The notes under the pieces: generated by a model
What the model saw: only the letters and a program-made list of their open reading frames with translations
Database searches by the model: none
Told to the model about the DNA's origin: nothing
Shown here: positions 1 through 10,194 of the stretch, piece by piece
Numbering within the stretch: position 1 is the first letter of the stretch
How the letters are laid out: every line of letters starts with the position of its first letter
Position numbers and translations under genes: made by a program
Source: Oxytricha trifallax
Taxonomy: Eukaryota > Ciliophora > Spirotrichea > Sporadotrichida > Oxytrichidae
Assembly (NCBI GenBank): GCA_000711775.1
Contig: ARYC01000221.1
Span: 62,001 to 126,000, forward strand
Length of the DNA stretch: 64,000 nt
Direction: 5' to 3'

Positions 1-194
1 CAAGTAGAACGGCGTTATAACTAAAATATTTGTTTTTAATTTTTCATATGTTACATTCTCAAGCTCTCTTGATCCTTCTCAGAAATCTAAGTTTATTGAT
101 TATCAGCCATAGATTATTTGTTTATAATTCCCTTTCATAATTCAATTTAATTGATTATGAATCAAAGATTTAAAATTAGCACTTGTTAAGAAAA

Positions 195-1265
195 TCAATA
201 AAGATTAAGTTTTGTACATACAACCACTTTTACTTGTTGATCTAAAGCGCACATACAGCCTAGACCAAGTTTATCTGAATTCCAATCGAAACCCACAATT
301 GGTTATTGAGCGAGAATCTTTTCGTTAAGCAATTCCATTCTACCACAAACACCATAGGGAATACCATCAAGATCTTTTAGTGCTCTACTTGAAGGGTAGT
401 GATATTTATAAAGATTTAGAGCGCCATTTCCACCAAGAGTACCGAAGAGATCTCTGTTTTAAGGTAAATGCCTTACTCCCCAGACTGTTGATTTATGAGC
501 CAACTCTGCGAGACCAGTATATCCTTTCTCTGGGTGATAAGTCTTTAAATCGAAAACATGGAACTTAGATTCTAGAGTAGTGACTACTAGTTTGTTCATG
601 TTAATATCATTTCTATCGAACTCCAATCCGCATATACCATTTTGCAAATTAGTGTCCCATCTTAAGCAGTTTGACCTTAGATCGAATAATTTAATGTCAC
701 CGTTATCATAACCAGCTGCGATACATCTCTCTTCTTGATTGTAAGAGTTACCGAATGCTACAGCCCAGCAATCTGGCTTAATCAATTCACTTTCTGCAGG
801 CTCTAAACTGACAACAGGTGCTTCTTATCTTGGATCCCATACTCTCACACATCCATCTGTACCACCTGTCACTAATTCTGGTGCCCCGTATTCAGCTCCT
901 TTGCCTCCAATACCATCGATAACGTTTGCCATAGCAGCATGAGCCTTGACTTAGAACTTAGGTTTGCCCATTTCTATATCGTAAATAGTAAGCATGCCTT
1001 TGTAGTCAACAGTAGAGACATCTCTGATTGAGACTGGAGAAGCTTTGAATGTTGCGCATTTAATTCCATCAGGCTTTTCCCAGTCATTAACAAGTTCCAG
1101 CTTGCCCTGGTTTAGTTGATAGATCTAGAACACTCCCTTAGCTTTGGGTGATTGTCCTAGTAAAACAAATCTTGCTGAACAAGGGATCCACTTAGTATCA
1201 AAAGGGGTAAAAGTCAACGACTTAGCGGTGTGCTCTATAATTTATGGGGCGTCGGTTGTATCCAT
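195..1265 (-). CDS. WDR92: WDR92/monad-like WD40 protein (dynein axonemal assembly factor 10)
   Basis: One uninterrupted frame of 356 codons from ATG at 1265 to TGA at 195, read with TAA/TAG as Gln; the length equals the family's usual ~357 aa. It opens with a PQIIEHT-like start, then WIPCSARFV, then WD blades with [63 protein letters not shown] and [18 protein letters not shown], which match metazoan WDR92 along the whole length. In the family this is a co-chaperone-linked factor (R2TP/prefoldin context) needed for axonemal dynein assembly, which fits a ciliate. No IES or intron is visible in it, unlike most neighbours. Function is inferred from the family; the identification itself is strong. 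Confidence 0.93.
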
Positions 1266-1462
1266 TAATAGAGTTTAATAGTATTTTGAATTTCAAAATT
1301 ATTAATTCTAGAATATTCACGCATATATATAAAGTTAAATCATTACTCGTAAAGGCTAATACTACCTTTTTTAAAACTTATTAATAAACTTTCATAAGAG
1401 TATTTTTTTAAGATTAAAATTTTTTCTATAACTGTTTACTATGTACAAACGAAGTTATATTT

Positions 1463-4400
1463 TCAAGAAAAAATGTTGTTCATAAATCCAATGAATCTGT
1501 CTCCATATTTCTAGGGAGGTATACAACTGATAGTTTTATTTCCATAGGCTACCGATTTCAAGCTATATTCAAGTTTCTTTTTAGCCCCGAAGAAGGTTAA
1601 TGTATCAATTATTATATTATCATAAATTATGTAAGAATATAAAAATTGCTGAAAAAATCAGTCATTAGCATTGGTTATTTTGAAATAATCTTCTTCTTTT
1701 TATTAAAAATTTTGATTAATAGGCAATTATTATTAATTTTATAAATTGATATTTTTAAATAATATTCCTATAAAATATACACATTTCCCATCTGAAGATA
1801 CTATTCCTCCATCATGAGCTTCGTAAAAAGGAATGGGAGGTCTAAGAAGATTTTGGGAATTATAAGTGACTCCTATTTTTTCTTTAGACTGGAATATGTC
1901 GAAACTGTTTCTTATGATTTGATGGATGCTTGGAGAACTCTGCAATATATTTCTTGCTTCAATATAAACTTTTTAAAAATTGTATATAATTAAACTTCAT
2001 CTTCATCGTTAAGTTAATGAATACCGAGAAGCAAACTGTAGTCATTTATGTTTAGTCTTTGAAACAGTCTAACATCATCTTACATTTATGATTTTAATTA
2101 TATTGGGGCAATCATATATAAGTTAATTTTATTTTTTTGGTGGAATTAATTTAAGATTCCCCAACTCTTTAATGCTTTTTATATATCTGGAGATACTTTT
2201 ATTTTGATATTTTGCTCTATGAAGTCTAAATCTTTCAAAGCAACACTACTATCTACATATTTAGAAAGTGGGGAAATTAAAACTTCTTGAACTCATTTCC
2301 TCTTAAACTTAATTTTATTTCTACAAAAATTTTAAAGATGCTTAATTAACATAAATATTACATTACAAAGTAATAAATAATTTCAAAGTTTTTTTTATGA
2401 AAAAAATTATTCCAATACAAGTTTTAATCCAAAAACTCCAGATTAATTATTTTTCTGTGTAAAAAACAAGGACTTTATAAATTTGGATGCCCCCCACATA
2501 CCTGGAATTTTTTTAAATTCCAGTTTTAAATTTGAGTTCCAGATCTGGAAAAAAAATTCCAGTTTTAAATCTGGAACCAAAAAAAAAATTATTGATTCCA
2601 GATTTAGATCTGGAATTTTTTTTCCAGATCTGGAACCTCATTCAAATAATTTTTATTTATTCAATTGATATTTATTCAAAAAAAATAAATTTTTTCCAAT
2701 TAATATTTATCAATAAAATTTATTAATTTTTATATTTCCAATTATTATTTATTTTAAGAAAAAAACTCTTAAATATATCTTCTATATATAAACAATTTAA
2801 TCTATTATTCTTGTTGAAATAGTATATTTGGCATTTATGAATCTTCAAAATTTTGCATATTTAAATAGGTACTATTATAAAAATAGAATTTTTTTTTCTA
2901 AAAACATTCCTACCCATTATTTTGTAATATTTTTTTATATATATTCAGTTGTTTTTTTTAAATCCTTTATAAATAACTTTGACATAGTAATAGAATTGTA
3001 TAAAACCCCATTTATTAAAGACTGTTTAAATTTTAATGCTATATAATAAAGAAATACACATTTATAATTTATTAATTATATATTTTAGCGATCTAATCCA
3101 AAAAATTAACTCTTTTCCTGTAATCAGTAATAGTTTGTATATAATTTTTACCTCCTATTAATAACTTTGTAATGTATTGTAATTATTTTATAAATAATCC
3201 TTATAGTTAAAAATTAAATTATAGTTATTTGACTTTTTCATTGACGATTTTAATTATGAAGAATTTCATATTTTTAAATCTGGATTTTAGAGAATATTTC
3301 AATAATAATGGCAATGCAATAGTTTAAATTCATAGACTTATAAAGGATTATTGAAATTGTTAGTTACCATTTATTAAGTAAAATTATGTTATATAAATGT
3401 TATTTTTGTTACTTTATCATATGGGTACATATACTTTCATTAGTCTTGGATAAGTGCGTTCAAGTTCAGATAAAATTATTATAATATATGATTAATTATA
3501 TTGTTTAAACTATTTGACTATATCTAATATTAAGTAAAATAAATCTTTAATTAATCATTATAAAGAAGATCTTACTCTTTTAATTTTTATAAGTATATTT
3601 TTTTAAATATATTTTCTTATCTAAAGATAGTTCTAGTATGGTTGATAATCTATACTTTCATTAATTTTTATAATTTTTAGTTTGACTCCATATTGATTTT
3701 TAAACTAATTTAATATATAGTTAAGATTTTAATTTAATTTACATGTGTAATCAAATTTCCATAATTAGTTTACACATAAAATTCATGACTTATGATTAGA
3801 GGGTCTATGTTAAATTTTGACAATTCTATTCAGAATTATAAGTTTACCAAAGTGCAATGTTAAGCACACTAATCATTAAATATATTAATTTATCATCTAC
3901 TAATTTTAATTTAGAATATTTTTCTTATAGTACTAAGAATTCCTTATAAAAATTATTAATTATATCAAGATATAAGTATATTCTATCTATGTTTGAACTA
4001 TATATAAAGATAGTTTAACTAAATTTTGAAATTTGGTTACATATAGAATTTCAATTAAAATGCTAAATATGTATTAATAAAATACTCAAACTTGCAGTAA
4101 AAGTAAATAGACTTTTTAACCATCACTAAATGCATTTGAATGTCAAAAGTAACTTATTTATTAAAAATGATATATTTTTTATATTAATATTTGCATTATA
4201 TTAATATTTGCATTATATTTTCAATTAATTTTCATTTATTAAAAAGACTTATTATCTTATAAATCATAGTTTTATATTTAAAATTAAATTTTTAAATAAT
4301 AATATATACAAATTGAAATTAATATTAAAATAAAAAATACCTACTTAGTTTGAAAGTTTTTTTTCAAAAAATATTATAATTTAGAATAATCTAATTCAAA

Positions 4401-7015
4401 ATATAAAAAATGTAAAAATTTATTAATGATTTTTATCAAAAAATTTAAAAGCAAATTTCATAGTTGTGAATGAGATATACTAGTTTTAAATTTGAATTCC
4501 AGATTTAAATCTGGAACATTTTTCTCAGATCTGGAATTCCAGTTTAAAAAAAATATTCCAGATTTAAAACTGGAATTCCAGTTTTAAACTGGAATTAAAA
4601 AAAGTTCCAGGTATGTGGGGGGCATCCATAAATTTTCAATTTTTTTATTCCATTAAAAAGTTTATTAGTTATTTAACCATTATTGAAAAAAATAAGAATT
4701 AATTAATTATATCTATTTATTCTTTCCAGTAGCCTACATATTCATTTGGGCTCTTTTTAGTTTTTCTTCCTTACGTAGACCCTTTCAAATCGAATCTTAC
4801 ATTAATATCTCTTGAAGTCTTGAATACATTTGCCATAATTACAAAGTAAATTCTTGCCTTGCCACCATTAGTCTTTTAGTACTTTATTTTATGTAAGCCA
4901 AAGAATCTAGTGATTAGAGTATGTGGATATAGAGCCAAGTGATCATAGTAATCTTTCATGATATCTCTTAGATTATGAAATTCTCCAGCACTAATAGTTT
5001 TAAGCATAAAATTTGAGTCAGCTGTATAATAGAAAAAGCTGCCACTCTTTCCTGTTGAGCATTGTTCTTTCAAACTTGAAATGTTTCCCATTAATAAATT
5101 GCCAATTAAGTTTTCTGGTCCAATAGATTTCAGGTATGAATCAGGAGTGATGCCATACATAGTTCGTATTAAATGAAACACTCTTGGAGAAAAATCGTAA
5201 AACTCAAAGACATTCATATTTTTAGTTTTCTTCGCTATTAGCTCATAGCAATATTTTCTCTCAAAGTCTTATTCAATTAGTTCAAAACACTCTTCATGCA
5301 TAACATTTCTCACAGATTATCTTATTCCAAGCATCATATGTAAAACTAAGTTCCAATTGTCATGACCAATATGAATAAACGATTTGCTTTGATTTTTACT
5401 TAGAGGTTTATGTATATGATTAGTCTTTTTTATGCTTTCATGTAATCTCTATCTGCTTCTTACTTTGAAAAACTACTAGATCTCATTCAGTGGTCTAAGA
5501 TTTCCATCATCTTAATTTAGGGAAATTCGATGGAGCTAATCCTCCTCATCAGAACTATTGCCTCCCTCATCTTGCTTGATTAACTTAGTTTTCTGTTTTT
5601 CAACATAATCCTTTATCTGTTCTCCAATTACAGAATCCTTGTCCTCTTATAGTTGTTAAAGTAAATGATTAGCTAATTATTGCATGTCGTTAAGCTATTG
5701 CATAATCATAACTTATTGTTACTTTAACTGCTCATTCTGATTGTGAACTTGATACGTTTAACTATGTTAAGAGAACAAATCATCAATTATAGTTTAAGTC
5801 TTGTTCTTTCTACGTCTATTATTAGAGACTGATCTATTGTCAATGAGCAACTGTTTTTAAGCAGCTTCATTGAGCCTATGAGAAAGGTTTGCTGGACCAC
5901 CTCCTTGAGGATTGTTAATATCTGATCTTTGACCATCTTAAGTAAAATTAGGTGACCAATCTGATTAATAGCCATGATTATGAACCTAGTTAGAGATTAT
6001 TAAGCTTGGATTTTATGAATAAGCTTTTAGTGCTGATGTATGGGAACCTATCTGTTAGACGTTAGTGTTTCTAGAGACTCCTTTTCCAATTTATTTTTAG
6101 ATATTTGAGGGAATAAGATTGCCTTGACTGGATTACTGATTTTCTGGAAGCATCAAGGAGTTGTTGCTATTATTTGAATCTTATCTTTAAGGACCAATAT
6201 TTCTTGAAGCTGTTCTCTCATGCCTTTATTAGTTATAAAAATTTAGTTTTGGACTGGCATCGTTATTTAACTGTGAAGCCTATTTTTTCCCAAACAAATG
6301 ATAAACTTGAGTTTAGATTTGCTCATCCATCTGTTAATCTTACTTGTCACTAATTCTTTAATTTTGATTTTTGGAATTTAGATATGAGTGATTATGATTT
6401 TTACGAACAGGTGGTGAATCAGGGTCGTCTATAATATCTTCGTCCTGGCTTTCTTTTTTCTTCAAATGTTATTAAAACACAGATTTCTTCTCTCCAAATT
6501 CTTTCTTCCTCATCCTTTGAATATCTTGGACTTTTTAGATTTACTAAATGTTATAAGCTTCAGAATCTTTCTTTATAGCCTTCTTAAATCATATAATTAT
6601 ATTATGATACATCAAATAGAAATGATATTAGTTTAGGAAATACTTAGTTAAAGATTTAATTTTCTATTAAAAATGTACTATTCTAAGTGAAATCGTTTTA
6701 ATTTTTGAAGTTTTATTAGCTAATTGGTGAGGTATCGTTATCATCCCCATCTAGAAGTTTTCTTAGTAAGCTTTTATCTAGGTTGCTATCCTGAATCTCA
6801 ATTGACTTAATATTTTTCTATCTGAAAAGAAGTGATTTATCAACTTTATCCCTCTCTAAATTTCTCTCTAGAGATTTATTGAAATCTTCAACTTTAAAAG
6901 AATTTCTCTGCTGTTTACTTAGAGATGATCCGAAATTCGAGAATTAACTCGAGGATTATAAAAATGAAGAAAAGAAATAAGGAAACAATTTTACATTTAT
7001 ACTTTGAAGAAACAT
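1463..7015 (-). CDS. Phosphatidylinositol-phosphate kinase (PIPK), interrupted by IESs
   Basis: The C-terminal half is a PIPK catalytic domain: HDNWNLVLHMMLGIRQSV, MYGITPDSYLKS, GKSGSFFYYTADSNFMLKT, FFGLHKIKY, DLKGSTQGR, then after a 2.4-kb break VALKDLDF, LNINDYSLLLGIH, GGIVSSDGK, FIGI, and after another break DTLTFFGAKKKLEYSLKS and PPQKYGDRFIGFMN. It phosphorylates phosphoinositides at membranes. The N-terminal ~450 residues are Gln/Asn/Ser-rich without a domain. Three IESs with pointers TTCTT, TAAAC and TATT (+ strand) are resolved (separate entries); a GT-AG intron of 61 nt lies at 6583-6643 and keeps phase. The start at 7015 is uncertain because the first 40 codons are hydrophobic and low-complexity and may hide a further intron. 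Stop TGA at 1463. Whether it makes PI(4,5)P2 or another isomer cannot be told. Confidence 0.85.
1614..1766. other. IES in the PIPK gene, pointer TATT
   Basis: TATT occurs at 1610-1613 and 1763-1766. Removing 153 bp joins codons for FIGI to IDTLTFFGAKKKLEYS, the expected PIPK order. The segment is 153 bp (3n) but contains an in-frame TGA. Its ends on the coding strand are not GT-AG, so it is not an intron. Confidence 0.75.
1970..1995. other. 26-bp IES in the PIPK gene, pointer TAAAC
   Basis: TAAAC is present at 1965-1969 and 1991-1995. Deletion of 26 bp restores frame from GIHQLNDEDE into VYIEARNILQSSPS. An overlapping GT-AG reading (27 nt) leaves the wrong frame, so the pointer model is preferred. 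Confidence 0.7.
2289..4724. other. 2.4-kb IES in the PIPK gene, pointer TTCTT
   Basis: TTCTT lies at 2284-2288 and 4720-4724. Joining at this repeat gives the codons for NEYVGYWKE followed directly by VLISPLSKYVDSS in frame; the left flank reads into TGA otherwise. The segment is very AT-rich and contains a complete inverted-repeat transposon at 2485-4627 plus about 290 bp of non-coding flanks. Confidence 0.8.
2485..4627. mobile_element. hAT-like DNA transposon (non-autonomous), 8-bp target duplication
   Basis: The termini are inverted copies of GGATGCCCCCCACATACC. The element is flanked by the exact 8-bp repeat ATAAATTT (2477-2484 and 4628-4635). Both subterminal regions carry clustered palindromic motifs of the type TTCCAGATTTAAATCTGGAA, which look like transposase-binding arrays. 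About 1.8 kb of AT-rich interior has no long frame; the longest short frame (2828-3046) has no transposase motif. An 8-bp duplication is typical of hAT elements, but other superfamilies also use it, so the class is tentative. Confidence 0.75.
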
Positions 7016-7112
7016 AAACTTTATTTATTTTAGAAAATTAACTACACATTCTTAATAAAAGTTTACTCCTAGCTCGATTAATTTTTGTTCTCAAATGTTT
7101 TCATTTATGTCA

Positions 7113-8399
7113 TCACTGAGTTTATATCAAATAAATTAAGTGTTTAAAGTTTAAATGTGATTATTTAAAAAAATAATTAAAATTAGAGTTAAGTTTCTTT
7201 TGCAGTTCAAGGACATCAATTAAAGCTTTAAGTTTAACATCAATAATATCTTTTTGAGTCTTTTTCCCATCTTAAATCCCCGAATTAAGTAGATCAAACC
7301 ATTGAAAGAGCTGTGGATTGCCCTTCAATGCCTTTTTGTACTCATCTATGTCAACAATTCCATCTTTATTAGTGTCCATTCTATCAAAGATTTCTCTCAA
7401 ACCTTCTCTCTCCACTTTAACTTAACTCCCAGTTATTATGCACCAATGCGCTATAATTTTGGATATTATTTCTATAAATTCCTCAAAATCAAAATATCCT
7501 GTATCATAAACATCTAACAGAGAAAAACTGAATTCATGCTTCTCATCCTCCTCTCCGTTGATAAGTGTATCCATTATAGTTGCAAACTATGCAAACGTTA
7601 TAAACTAGTCATTGTCGGAGTCCACTACATCGAATATTCTATCTGACAAGAAGGCATTTGATTCAAGACCTAGAAGTCCCATGCAATTACGAAACTGATT
7701 TCTTGACATCTTTCTCACACAATGGATACCCAAATAAATGGGTTCTTGTTCAAGTGAAATTTCAATTTTCTTATAGTTTCCACCCTTTACAAATCCTCTT
7801 GCTATAGGTCCTTTTTCAAAATTGGTAAAAGAAGTATTGGGGCTGAATTTATGATTTTAGTACGGAGCACTAGAAGTGTTCATATTTATAGGATTTCTGG
7901 TATTATCAGATTTGTGAGAACCATTATTATTGAAATTTGCTTTTTAAAAGTCAAGCATCAACTACCTCTGCTAGCTATTTTATTGCTATAAATAGTTTAC
8001 TAATCTACCTTCTGCATCAAGAGTTTCACCGTTTTCATTTACTACTACCCATGTAGAATTCTTTTCAAATCTGTCTTTCAAGTCTTTGATATCTTTTTTG
8101 GAAAACCTTGTTTAAACTTGAGGAAAATTCAAAGAGAAAATATAATATTCAATATTCAAAGTATACTAGATGCTTGTTTTTATAACAAATGACTTTTTCT
8201 TTCTTTAACTCATAATTTATAAGGCAGCTTAGTCTCTTGAAATATTCTCTTTTATTTGCCTTTGAGTTTGTAATATAGGGGATGTACTTATTGGGGGCTT
8301 CCCTCCCATCTAAGACTTACTCATTCTTTATTTTCTAAGCTCTGGTCTTTGCGCAGGATTTAAACCACTGCGACTATTCTTACTCATACAAAATGCCAT
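7113..8399 (-). CDS. EF-hand calcium-binding protein
   Basis: An open frame of 428 codons from ATG at 8399 to TGA at 7113. The N-terminal half is basic and Gln/Asn-rich. The C-terminal half has EF-hand loops: DSDNDQFITFAQF (about residue 265), DVYDTGYFDFEEF (about 300) and the canonical DTNKDGIVDIDEYKKAL (about 350); the first two depart from the consensus at some ligands. The start context FYMSKNSRSG is plausible but not decisive. The last ~25 codons are low-complexity, and an AACTC repeat at their edges could mean a small unresolved IES. It is likely a calcium sensor or an EF-hand regulatory subunit; no enzymatic domain is seen. It lies 98 bp downstream of the PIPK start on the same strand. 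Confidence 0.75.
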
Positions 8400-8607
8400 T
8401 TTATAACTTTGTTCACTTTTCTATAAAGTTTGTAAGTAAGTTATTATACAAACATTTATTTTAATTCTCTTAAACAATTAATTGTTAAATTTAATTAAAC
8501 TCTATTAATCAATTCTCATTTATAAGCTAATTAACATATCACTTTTTCTCAAAATGCTTTATCTGAATAATTTCTTCTAGTTTCGTTATGTATAATCATT
8601 TACGATT

Positions 8608-9195
8608 TCAATGCTTGAATGGTTTTGGTGTTTTAACTAAGGAACTTTGCATATTAGAATTCATTTTTGAAATCTCTTTTTAAATATTAACAGGATTTTA
8701 TGAAGCCTCCTAATCAATTTTTTCTAATTCTTCATTTGTTCTCATTTTACTATCATTTCCTCCATAATACTCCAAAACATTTGATATGGGTTCAACACCA
8801 GTAACCTATAAAAGGAAATTTATAAAACATTCACCTTATTAAATTAAAGTACGTACATCTATTTCTTCAAGTTTCTTAATAAACATAAGAGCAGATTGAA
8901 AATCATTTTTATATTGAAGGAGTTCAGCCTCACTGCTAAATCTTATTAAAGATAGATCTGCAGCCATTTTCATGTATTTTAAAGCAGTCTCATCTGATAA
9001 GGTATATAATGGATTTCTAAATTTTGTATTTTTATAAATATAAAATAAGATTTATGGATCCTTTTAAGTGGAGAAAAACTTATCAAGTGATAATTTCTCA
9101 CAACTTTAGTTTTCAGTTGCTGAAAATTATCTTTGAAAGTTATTTAAAAGAGGTCTCTAGTTCTATTGTAAACTTTTGCAGACTGTTTTGTACAT
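8608..9195 (-). CDS. gatC: Mitochondrial Glu-tRNA(Gln) amidotransferase subunit C (GatC)-like
   Basis: 178 residues in two exons. A GT-AG intron of 51 nt at 8806-8856 separates KKLEEID from VTGVEPISNVLEYYGG, exactly inside the GatC signature (helical pair followed by a D-x-x-GVEP turn and an R-x-DE-type tail, here MRTNEE). The N-terminal ~60 residues are basic, Ser/Gln-rich and without acidic clusters, compatible with a mitochondrial presequence. GatC stabilises GatA and GatB in the complex that converts Glu-tRNA(Gln) to Gln-tRNA(Gln); a GatA-like gene is at 21985-24117. Its start is only 33 bp from the divergent start at 9229, so both promoters must share this gap. Confidence 0.82.
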
Positions 9196-9228
9196 TTTAA
9201 ATTATAATTTTATAGCCTTTAATTAAAA

Positions 9229-10089
9229 ATGATAAAAAATTAAGCACTAACACTAACTTAACTCCTGTTTAAAACCCCAAAACCCTCTCTAAATAAATTA
9301 CTTCTCTTTACTAATCCCAACAGATCTTTCTTCGAATAAGTGGGAATAAAATCTTTAAGAACTGAAATAATAGATTAGAACATATAAAATAGGACGTACT
9401 TGCACGATGAAAAAGTTGTTTTTGATTTAGATGGGAGATATCTGATTTATGATAGTTCCATTAATTCACTTAAAATAAAACCAATGACTAGCCTCTATAC
9501 TCTCTTGGGTGTCAGTTCAGCTTATGCTACTTATCTCCTGCATTTTGTATATTAAGTGAGTTTTAAGTTTATCAAGTTATTGTTATATAAAGCAATTAAA
9601 TCTTTATAAAAGGTATAAATTTAATGAGTCAGATAGCATTCTAAGTAAATACATTCGTCTTGAGCGCAGTTTCACTCTTACTCTGGAATAATTAGAGAAG
9701 TATTCGCAAAAATGATATAGTAAAGATATTTATTCTAAAAAACGGAGGCACGTTAAGAATTGATTGTGCAGATGGAGAAAGCTATGATTTATTAATTTCA
9801 AATACTAATTTTGAAAGTGTCATGAATACTGTTTAAGCATTATAAATTAAAGTCAATATAAACACTTAAATGTATTTTAATAATTTATTAGGGTGGAGTA
9901 TATTATTCCTAATAATAGAATTTACAATTTTATATTAATTTTCTATAAAAACCTTTATTTATTGTAATTATTTTGTGTTTGAATGAAAATCAAAAATGGA
10001 CTATAAAGCTAAGGAATGCCGATTACTTCGATCCAATACTTTTATATGCAGTCCTTAATAAAGAAGTTTAATCAATTAAATTCATTTGA
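9229..10089 (+). CDS. Small two-TM membrane protein, possibly mitochondrial (TMEM70/223-like layout)
   Basis: Starts ATG at 9229 and runs through a basic N-terminus, then DLDGRYLIYDSS, a first hydrophobic stretch (LYTLLGVSSAYATYLLHFV), a second after the IES (FVLSAVSLLLW), then IRKNDIVKIFILKNGG and a C-terminal piece WTIKLRNADYFDP ending at TGA 10087-10089. A 68-bp IES with pointer TGAGT (9557-9624) is resolved by frame; another break lies between about 9870 and 9990 and is not resolved. The two-TM plus soluble tail layout recalls mitochondrial TMEM70/TMEM223 proteins, and the divergent neighbour is gatC, but no diagnostic motif proves it. Confidence 0.55.
9557..9624. other. 68-bp IES, pointer TGAGT
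   Basis: TGAGT at 9557-9561 and 9625-9629. Deletion of 68 bp joins HFVYQV to SQIAFQVNTFV in frame; without it the frame hits TGA. Confidence 0.7.
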
Positions 10090-10194
10090 AATTAATTCAA
10101 TTTGTAATGTATATTTTGCTATTTATTTATGGCATAAAACTTTTTTGTAATAAATAACAGTACTATGGCAATTTAAATTTAAATTAAAATCAAA

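Noticed and set aside
1969..1995. A GT-AG 'intron' of 27 nt in the PIPK gene
   Set aside because: Removing it leaves the wrong frame; deleting 26 bp between TAAAC repeats gives the right one, so it is treated as an IES.
2828..3046. 72-codon frame in the transposon as a possible transposase
   Set aside because: Too short, low-complexity, no catalytic or zinc-finger motif.
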